The translations under genes and the position numbers were made by a program. This document shows positions 7,358 through 8,190 of a stretch of DNA of 8,190 nucleotides, piece by piece. The DNA is from Acidobacteriota bacterium (lineage in GTDB: Bacteria > Acidobacteriota > Blastocatellia > Pyrinomonadales > Pyrinomonadaceae): NCBI GenBank assembly GCA_020201365.1, contig JAIVGV010000068.1, forward strand, positions 1 to 8,190. The letters are read 5' to 3'. Every line of letters begins with the position of its first letter. Position 1 is the stretch's first letter. Below the pieces are notes generated by a model. It ran no database searches, was not told the origin of the DNA, and worked only from the letters and a program-made list of their open reading frames with translations.

Positions 7358-7561
7358 GTTATTCACCTCGCCCTTCGTTACCTGCCCGTCGAGCCGCCCC
7401 AGCGAGTTGGCGAAGCCTGCGCTCGTAGTCGCCAGCGCCTCGAAGCCAAAGCCGGCCAGCAGCCGCGCCGACCCGACGTCCCAAGGGTTGGGGATGACGA
7501 AAGCCCCCTCGCGCTCGTGCAGCGCCTTGAAGCGCTCCGCCCTCTCTCTCTGAGTCACCAT
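7262..7561 (-). pseudogene. Truncated isocitrate lyase/PEP mutase superfamily gene (N-terminal 66 codons only)
   Basis: The ATG at 7559-7561 opens a frame starting MVTQRERAERFKALHERE and continuing with FVIPNPWDVGSARLLAGFGF, EALATTSAGFANSLGR and DGQVTKGEV. This is the hallmark N-terminus of the isocitrate lyase/phosphoenolpyruvate mutase-like family, TIM-barrel enzymes of about 250-290 residues that make or break C-C or P-C bonds. Recognisable sequence stops near 7364 (residue 66). The frame then runs antisense through the end of the CRTAC1 gene to a stop at 7262, adding 33 unrelated residues. The central and C-terminal catalytic parts are therefore missing and the product should be inactive. 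A good Shine-Dalgarno (GGAGG, 7567-7571) supports this start over an in-frame ATG at 7597. It lies 66 bp downstream of the esterase gene on the same strand. Recombination or an assembly join could each explain the truncation. Confidence 0.75.
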
Positions 7562-7566
7562 CGCGT

Positions 7567-7571
7567 CCTCC
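7567..7571 (-). promoter_or_regulatory. Ribosome binding site of the truncated PEP mutase-like gene
   Basis: The minus strand reads GGAGG, then ACGCG, then the ATG at 7559-7561: a canonical site at 5-nt spacing. It chooses the MVTQ start and shows that the 5' end of this gene is intact although the 3' end is lost. Confidence 0.7.
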
Positions 7572-7627
7572 GTAGGGATGTCGCTATTTCGCCTCACGTC
7601 TCATGACTGTTACGCGGCTGGCGTCTG

Positions 7628-8190
7628 CTACTTGCCTCGCGCCGGTTCGAACACCGCCCGGAAGGCTTTGAGCGCGGCGGGGTGATAGATCGTCGAATGT
7701 TTCTCATCCGGCATCTTTTCGTAATGCCAACTGAGGCCCGGGGGCGCGCCCTTGCCGAGAACGTCCGCGAAGCGTTGCGTGGCCTCCGTGTCGTCGCCAC
7801 TGCTCGCGAGGTACAACGTCTTGCCCGTCTGCGATCGCGCGCGCAGCCGCGCGCCGGCGCCTTCGACCAGTTTTTGATCGTTCCACCACAGGCTTGGATC
7901 GAAAGCGATGTAGGTGTCAAACAGATCGGGTTCGAGGAGAAGAGTCTCGACCGCGAACAGCCCGGCGAGGGACTCGCCCACAATCGCCCTTTCGTCGGTC
8001 GTGCGGTAGCGCGCCTTCACCCGCGGCATCAACTCGTCGCGGATGAACCTTCTGAACGCCCCTGAGCCCCCACGCGCGCCGCGATCTTCTTATCGTTCTC
8101 ATTTTCGGTGGGGCACGTCAGGTCGCGCCGGCGCTGCGTATTTTCAATCCCCACGAGCAGGAACGGTCGCATCGTCCCGTTGCCCACAGA
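7628..8190 (-). pseudogene. Alpha/beta-hydrolase esterase (Fes/IroE-type putative esterase family), 5'-partial and frameshifted
   Basis: The minus strand at the right edge encodes MRPFLLVGIENTQRRRDLT and PTENENDKKIAARVG in one frame, which hits a stop at 8029-8031. The expected continuation GSGAFRRFIRDELMPRVKARYR lies in another frame that runs to a TAG at 7628-7630. The frames would join if the five-C run at 8067-8071 had six, so a one-base deletion or a base-calling error is indicated. The joined sequence matches the putative esterase family (PF00756-like; ferric enterobactin esterase/IroE relatives): VGIENT and RRRDLT upstream, the nucleophile elbow GESLAGL with Ser codon 7970-7972, and a likely catalytic His in DEKHSTIYHPA near the C-terminus. 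The acid is not certain; SSGDD holds candidates. The C-terminal end looks complete; the N-terminus and any signal peptide are outside the window. The substrate is unknown. The truncated PEP mutase-like gene follows on the same strand. Confidence 0.8.

Noticed and set aside
7327..7392. Possible bidirectional terminator between the CRTAC1 gene and the minus-strand genes
   Set aside because: GTAAGGG and CCCTTCGTTAC look partly complementary, but the pairing is interrupted, the arms are far apart and no T-run follows.
7594..7983. 129-codon minus-strand frame overlapping the esterase
   Set aside because: Ser/Arg/Pro-rich and without motifs. The esterase frame in the same place carries the GESLAGL nucleophile motif and the His motif.

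Overview
The window is GC-rich DNA, roughly 65% by eye. It carries gene types typical of Acidobacteriota, perhaps a Blastocatellia-like lineage. The main marker is a very large outer-membrane TonB-dependent receptor of the Oar type, with an N-terminal carboxypeptidase-regulatory (Cna-B-like) domain. It is flanked by a tetratricopeptide (TPR) protein and a CRTAC1-type FG-GAP/ASPIC-UnbV protein. The phylum is inferred from family composition only; there is no rRNA or other marker gene.

Layout, left to right. 1-1082 (minus): 5' part of a secreted TPR protein whose frame runs off the left edge. 1083-1286: gap with a strong 12-bp-stem hairpin just past the receptor stop codon. 1287-5024 (minus): complete 1245-residue TonB-dependent receptor, transcribed towards the TPR gene. 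5025-5512: a less GC-rich divergent intergenic region with a Shine-Dalgarno site, a candidate sigma70 promoter for the receptor and two neighbouring CG-centred boxes resembling LacI-family operators. 5513-7357 (plus): complete secreted CRTAC1 family protein with seven DxDxDG motifs and a C-terminal ASPIC/UnbV domain. 7364-7561 (minus): first 66 codons of an isocitrate lyase/PEP mutase superfamily gene, cut off a few bases from the CRTAC1 stop codon. 7628-8190 (minus): 3' part of an alpha/beta-hydrolase (Fes/IroE-type) esterase with an apparent one-base frameshift in a C-run.

The left three genes form a divergent envelope module: an outer-membrane transporter, a TPR protein predicted to be secreted, and a beta-propeller-like secreted protein. 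Their joint function is not known from the sequence; uptake of a polymer or oligomer is a reasonable guess only. The right 0.8 kb looks like a disturbed boundary, with one gene truncated precisely at the module edge and another frameshifted. This suggests that the module was joined here by recombination, or that the sequence has an assembly or base-calling fault. I found no RNA gene, CRISPR array, insertion sequence or phage gene.
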